From Ignavibacteria bacterium (GTDB lineage Bacteria; Bacteroidota; Ignavibacteria; UBA10030), in contig VGVZ01000006.1 in assembly GCA_016873805.1 (NCBI GenBank), forward strand, positions 1 through 64,000: 64,000 nucleotides of DNA, read 5' to 3'. The notes under the pieces are model-generated. The model saw nothing but the letters and a program-made list of their open reading frames with translations. It was not told the DNA's origin and did not search any database. The stretch's first letter is position 1; each line of letters begins with the position of its first letter. The position numbers were made by a program, and so were the translations under genes. Shown here in pieces: positions 59,998 to 64,000 of the stretch.

Positions 59998-62189
59998 TTC
60001 TTTCCCTTCTTGCCAATAATCCGAATTGTCTGGACGACCTGTACGCGCCAGTCTGTTGTGAGCCTTATCTGCCAGTGCGGAAGAATGACCGAGCTTTGAA
60101 AGATTCGTTCAAATCCCGCCTCCGACAGCGAAATGGTTTCAACCGGGTATCGCCAGAACGTCGCGGGTTTGTCAACACGGTATCGAACATCCACCCCAAG
60201 CCATTCGTCCCGCAGACCGATCATCGACAAATTTGAGAGTTCCCCCATACTTCGCAGTCTGGCATCTTCGAGATGGCGGTCGGGTGCATAGTAGAAACGG
60301 TCTGGAGCGTCGCCTGCCTGGAGACCCACGTTGCATTCCATACCAAACAAAAGATCAACCGGCGATTGTTCCAAATTCCGCAGGCGGTAATTGATGATGA
60401 GATCTCCCCGGTCCTCGGTCATCGTGATCGCCTTTTCAAGACGAATCCTCTGATCGCGTTCTCTCGACCTCACGACTCCGTCGCGCACAAACTTGATCGT
60501 AACAGACTTCCGATCTCTTCGTACGTGGTGTCGAAAAGGAGTCCCCACAAAATCGCCCAACTCACGATACCGTGATTCCGCAACCGAATCTAGGGTTACG
60601 TCGCTCTCGAAGAAGTGCTCGATGAGAGATCCGCGCCGGTATGAATCATAGTGCAGCGCTTTGTCCAGATCAGGTTCTTTTGAGAGCACGGCATCGTGAA
60701 TACTCACTGCCCCCTCCACCAGATGTTCCACGGGGACGCTTTTCCGGAGTTTCTCGTGGTAGCCCTCCTCCTTTCGACTCACTATATCAAGTAAATTAAG
60801 CGAACGGGGCTTAAAATCAAGTTCATAGAGAGCCCCACCCGCATCGGGCTTGAAATAGGCGCTCAGGACGTTCGACTCCACGATCACTTCCCGGTGTCCA
60901 TCACAGTCAAAATCAACTGTCTGAACTCGAATCCCCTCGTTCTTCTCGATCCGGTCGAACTGAGATTCCGCCTTGATCAGGTGACGGTAGATTGGATACC
61001 GGAGGTTCGGGAGGTACAGTCCGCCGAAGATTCCGTGCCAGTACGGATCGTTGCATTGAGCGGCCAGAACATCGTTCATCGCCTTTCTTGCCGCACGCCG
61101 GGTGGACGCGTGGTTCGAGCGTTGGACGAGCGCTCTTCCCCTCGCCGAGACGCGCATCATCTTCTTGTGCATATGATTCGCCTCGGGATACTTCGCGAGG
61201 AAATTCCGCCAGAATCCCCCCTTGAAGAACGATCCATAGGTTTCGAGGATTCCCTGATCCTTGAGATGCCGTTCGAACTCATCATACAGTCCGTAGTGAT
61301 GCACCGGAAGCGCCCAGTGCATCATTTCAGCATACGACGCGTTCGGTAAATAGGTTCGACCGAGCGGTGGGATCGTATCGAGCACATCTTTGAAGTGGAC
61401 GATCTTGATCCAATCGCTGTTCTCGGAAAGCGCCTTGAGAAAACCATCGAGCCACCCATCTTCATAGACGTGCTTGAACGTCTCAGGCCATATGCCGAAC
61501 TTTTCGCCGTCATCGGCATAGACGACGATCCGATTTCCCTCCTCGGTGGCGAGATCTCTCAGGTACTGGATGAGGTCCTTCACTTCCCCAAAGGGGATTT
61601 CATATCTCAACTTCTTGCTGATGGGAAAGATGTCAACCTTGAAACCCTGCTCTTCGGTCACATAGTAACCCAGCAGTTCTTCGTCAGCAAAGCCTGCGTA
61701 CTTGAAGTGCGTGTCATCGACGACGATGTACCGAAGGCCCGCCTCCGCGATTGGTTTGGCGAGATGTTGTTCCCAGACGCGCTCGGCCAGCCAGATACCA
61801 TGCGGTGTCGTCTTGAAGTGCCGTTTCGTCGCCCTGTTCATCAGCGCGAGTTGTTTCGCTTTGTCCTCGTCGGGTATGATCGAGAGGATTGCCTCATAGT
61901 ACGCTCCGCCCATCATCTCAACCTGTCCCGATTGGACCATCCCACGGAGCTCACGGATAAATTGCGGCTTTTGTTCTGTCAGCCAATCGAGGAGTGTCCC
62001 GGTGAAATGCTGCGCGATCTTGACGGCGGGATACTTCTTAAGCGTTCTGAGAAAGGGCAGGTATGCCTTCTGATATGCTTCTTCAACCACCCAGTCAAAA
62101 TTGCCGAGCGGCTGATGGTTATGGATACCGAGTACAAGATTGATTGTCTTCAGCGGAAAGTCACCTCTTGTGTATGTGTTAGATTTCAA
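59994..62189 (-). CDS. GH57 4-alpha-glucanotransferase/alpha-amylase-like enzyme
   Basis: About 720-731 residues. The N-terminal GH57 barrel shows LVLGIHNHQPLGNFDWV, the nucleophile Glu in GIWLAERVWEQHLAKP, and the acid Asp in YADDGEKFGIWP. The C-terminal half carries the DUF1925/DUF1926-type beta domains found in Thermococcus-type glucanotransferases (LYELDFKPRSLNLLDIVSRKEEGYHEKL). It remodels alpha-1,4-glucans, probably glycogen. The annotated start TTG 62189 overlaps the receptor stop by 11 nt. However, GAGGTGA lies seven bases before a CTG at 62153, exactly where the family normally begins (KTINLVLGIHNH). Confidence 0.88.
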   Translation of the reverse strand: MKSNTYTRGDFPLKTINLVLGIHNHQPLGNFDWVVEEAYQKAYLPFLRTLKKYPAVKIAQHFTGTLLDWLTEQKPQFIRELRGMVQSGQVEMMGGAYYEAILSIIPDEDKAKQLALMNRATKRHFKTTPHGIWLAERVWEQHLAKPIAEAGLRYIVVDDTHFKYAGFADEELLGYYVTEEQGFKVDIFPISKKLRYEIPFGEVKDLIQYLRDLATEEGNRIVVYADDGEKFGIWPETFKHVYEDGWLDGFLKALSENSDWIKIVHFKDVLDTIPPLGRTYLPNASYAEMMHWALPVHHYGLYDEFERHLKDQGILETYGSFFKGGFWRNFLAKYPEANHMHKKMMRVSARGRALVQRSNHASTRRAARKAMNDVLAAQCNDPYWHGIFGGLYLPNLRYPIYRHLIKAESQFDRIEKNEGIRVQTVDFDCDGHREVIVESNVLSAYFKPDAGGALYELDFKPRSLNLLDIVSRKEEGYHEKLRKSVPVEHLVEGAVSIHDAVLSKEPDLDKALHYDSYRRGSLIEHFFESDVTLDSVAESRYRELGDFVGTPFRHHVRRDRKSVTIKFVRDGVVRSRERDQRIRLEKAITMTEDRGDLIINYRLRNLEQSPVDLLFGMECNVGLQAGDAPDRFYYAPDRHLEDARLRSMGELSNLSMIGLRDEWLGVDVRYRVDKPATFWRYPVETISLSEAGFERIFQSSVILPHWQIRLTTDWRVQVVQTIRIIGKKGKK

Positions 62190-64000
62190 ACCTCAAACCG
62201 ACTCTCACGCGACGCGGATCGTGATACGCCCCGGGATCACCGAGTTCGCCTCCGATCCGTCCACTGGAGTCCATCCACTTAACATTTTTCATGTTCAAAA
62301 GATTTCTGATGTCGGCGTACACGACGATGGCAGACTTACTCGCCGGATCGAGCCCAAACCGCCGGGTCAGTTTCAGATTGATGGTGACGAACTCGTCCAT
62401 TCTCCGGTTGTTCGGCACCAGTACCTTCGTCGTATCAGCCGGCGAGAATCCGTCGCGAGTCGGGAAATAGGTATAGGGTCGCGCCGAATTGTACAGTACG
62501 ATGAGGTTGACGTCGATGTCCCCTTCCAGCCGGAAGTCTGCATCCAGTTTCACCGTATGGCGCTGATCCCAGCTCAATGGAAACGATTGTGTCGCAAGGG
62601 GGAAACCCCACTGTTCATAATTCATGCGCTGTCCAACGTATTCGCTCACACCTTCTGTCATCATGTACGTGTACGACAGGCTCCCGGTTAGTCGCTCGTG
62701 TTGTTCCCGGTGAAGGACAAACTCCACGCCGGAAGCATTCGCCTCCGCGTTGTTGACATACGAACCAAATCCATAATCTCCCGAATACTTGCTATCGAAC
62801 GGCACAAGAGTTTTTGAATCGATTTGATTACGGATAGCTTTCCGGAAGTATGTCGCAGAAGCCACAACACGTTCGCTTACGCCGTGCTTGAATCCTACCT
62901 CCCACATGACGGTGCGTTCCGGCTCCAGATCAGGATTCCCGGCGGAGACGTTTTTGGCGCCGCTTCGAAGTGTTGCCGGATTGATCCCCGAGTAAAGATA
63001 GTCAAACAGAGGAAACTGGAAGTAGTGGCCGAAGTTGGCGAAGAAGAAGCTCGCCGGTCCCACGGGAGCCGCCAACGAAATCCGAGGACTGATCTGATGC
63101 TTGAGTCGCGCACGCACGTTTCCGCTCACCACCTGCGTATATTCGTTCGGTCGAACCGGAATGAACTCCACAGTCGGTCGCTCGGCACGAGGATCAAAGA
63201 AATCCCACCTGATCCCAAGACTGACGTTGGAACCTTCCTCGACGATCTGAATTTTGTCCTGGAGAAAGAGACTTCCTGTTCGTGGACGATAGGAATATGC
63301 ATTGCTGTAGTTGAGGAGAGGCGCATCGACCAACGGTTTTCCGAAATACGTCAACTGCGGCTCGTACTTCACGAGGTCAGAGTAGATTTCATACTGGTTC
63401 AACTCGAAACCGATTTTGACCAGATGAATTGCGGAGACGTGCCGGGTGAAATCTCCTTTGACGGTATAGATTGTTTGCTTCGTATCCGACCACCAATTGC
63501 GGTCGCCGCCCGTCACATAGCGAAGAAAGAAATCATATTCGTGCGGGAGCAGCGATAACTCTTCTTTCGATCCGGCGTTGATCCGTGAGCGCATGTGAAA
63601 GGCGTTCGCGCTGAACGTGTAGTACGAGTGAAGAGACAGCGTGTGAGATATATTCGTCGACAATCGCAATGCGTCGCGGGATCTCACGGGAAGACCGTTG
63701 AGATTGAAACGCCAGCTGAATTCATAGTCACGCCATTCCCGCATCGAATAGAGCACTTGCGTGCTCACGCGGAACGTCGGATTCAGGTGGTATTCGACTT
63801 TTCCGAAGCCGCTGATCTCCTGACTGACCGGCGACTGAAAGAAGCGGCTGAAATCCTGCCACCAGCGCGTGTCGGTGACCGTCACATTCGTTGCTGTGAA
63901 ATAGAAGAGTCTTCGTTTCACCATCGGGCCGCCGGCCGACAATTCCAGCTCACTGAATCGATCCTGTTGACGGTGCCATCGTTCCGGCAACCATCCATCC
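62179..64000 (-). CDS. TonB-dependent receptor, C-terminal part (runs off window)
   Basis: About 607 codons of barrel are visible; the frame stays open to the window edge, so the N-terminal plug lies outside. Typical barrel text is FGHYFQFPLFDYLYSG, AGNPDLEPERTVMWEVGFKHG, NNAEANASGVEFVLHREQ and a C-terminal strand VRVGLRFEI. It is a receptor or carboxypeptidase-plug type outer-membrane protein of unknown ligand. It overlaps the GH57 gene by 11 nt, which may indicate an operon, possibly for glucan handling. Confidence 0.88.
   Translation of the reverse strand, partial: DGWLPERWHRQQDRFSELELSAGGPMVKRRLFYFTATNVTVTDTRWWQDFSRFFQSPVSQEISGFGKVEYHLNPTFRVSTQVLYSMREWRDYEFSWRFNLNGLPVRSRDALRLSTNISHTLSLHSYYTFSANAFHMRSRINAGSKEELSLLPHEYDFFLRYVTGGDRNWWSDTKQTIYTVKGDFTRHVSAIHLVKIGFELNQYEIYSDLVKYEPQLTYFGKPLVDAPLLNYSNAYSYRPRTGSLFLQDKIQIVEEGSNVSLGIRWDFFDPRAERPTVEFIPVRPNEYTQVVSGNVRARLKHQISPRISLAAPVGPASFFFANFGHYFQFPLFDYLYSGINPATLRSGAKNVSAGNPDLEPERTVMWEVGFKHGVSERVVASATYFRKAIRNQIDSKTLVPFDSKYSGDYGFGSYVNNAEANASGVEFVLHREQHERLTGSLSYTYMMTEGVSEYVGQRMNYEQWGFPLATQSFPLSWDQRHTVKLDADFRLEGDIDVNLIVLYNSARPYTYFPTRDGFSPADTTKVLVPNNRRMDEFVTINLKLTRRFGLDPASKSAIVVYADIRNLLNMKNVKWMDSSGRIGGELGDPGAYHDPRRVRVGLRFEI

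Noticed and set aside
1-64000. tRNA, rRNA or CRISPR loci
   Set aside because: Reading the short intergenic gaps on both strands showed no cloverleaf with a T-loop, no rRNA-like stretch and no regularly spaced repeats.

Overview
The window comes from a Gram-negative bacterium of the Bacteroidota/Ignavibacteriota (FCB) type, probably Ignavibacteria or a close relative. Two large secreted proteins carry type IX secretion (T9SS)-style C-terminal domains. There are also PorV/PorQ-like and PorD (DUF4835) proteins, a futalosine-type menaquinone cluster, DUF5916 and DUF2795 proteins, and carboxypeptidase-plug TonB receptors. Promoters look like ordinary sigma-70 sites (TTGnnn, mostly a 17-bp spacer, TATATT-like -10) rather than the Bacteroidia -33/-7 type. 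Coding density is very high and nearly everything is on the minus strand. No gap exceeds 300 bp, and I see no tRNA, rRNA or CRISPR.

Layout. 1-6.3 kb: surface/secreted protein genes, split by a 1.7-kb inverted-repeat-bounded insert (201-1903) that carries two DUF1670-like helix-turn-helix genes. 6.3-10.4 kb: a LysM lytic transglycosylase and a propionyl/methylmalonyl-CoA carboxyltransferase. 10.5-17.4 kb: an ECF sigma/anti-sigma pair followed by a Spy-like protein, a MacA-like adaptor, a MacB-type permease without an ATPase, and a DUF5916 outer-membrane protein; this reads as an envelope-stress operon. 17.5-24.9 kb: mnmA, a broken S9 glutamyl-endopeptidase gene, a ComEA-type HhH barrel protein, and divergent porV-like and porD genes. 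25-30 kb: a HEAT-cyclophilin, serine dehydratase and a TatD/radical-SAM fusion. 30.3-33 kb: a TonB receptor with a partner lipoprotein.

33-43 kb is a nearly complete menaquinone (futalosine) locus: menG, an mqnD-like gene, mqnC, an mqnE-mqnA fusion, and ubiD/ubiX/ubiA homologues (the mqnL/M/P steps). A TIR-like (PF10137-type) protein and an amidohydrolase lie inside it. The mqnB/MTAN step is not in the window.

43-64 kb: metG-holB, a BamA-like protein, a DUF2795 protein, an M23 peptidase, then hypothetical-ybeY-smg-topA-xerC-hpf-hprK. Next comes a tightly overlapped run: TonB receptor, GH57 glucanotransferase, CtpA-like protease, DUF3108, gamma-carbonic anhydrase, and an MBL hydrolase.

Most notable: (1) the DUF1670 pair sits in a unit with perfect 18-bp inverted ends and an apparent TA duplication. 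Removing it restores an ordinary TAA stop codon in the neighbouring gene, so it behaves like an undescribed mobile element with no recognisable transposase. (2) A TIR-like nucleotide-binding protein is embedded in the menaquinone operon.
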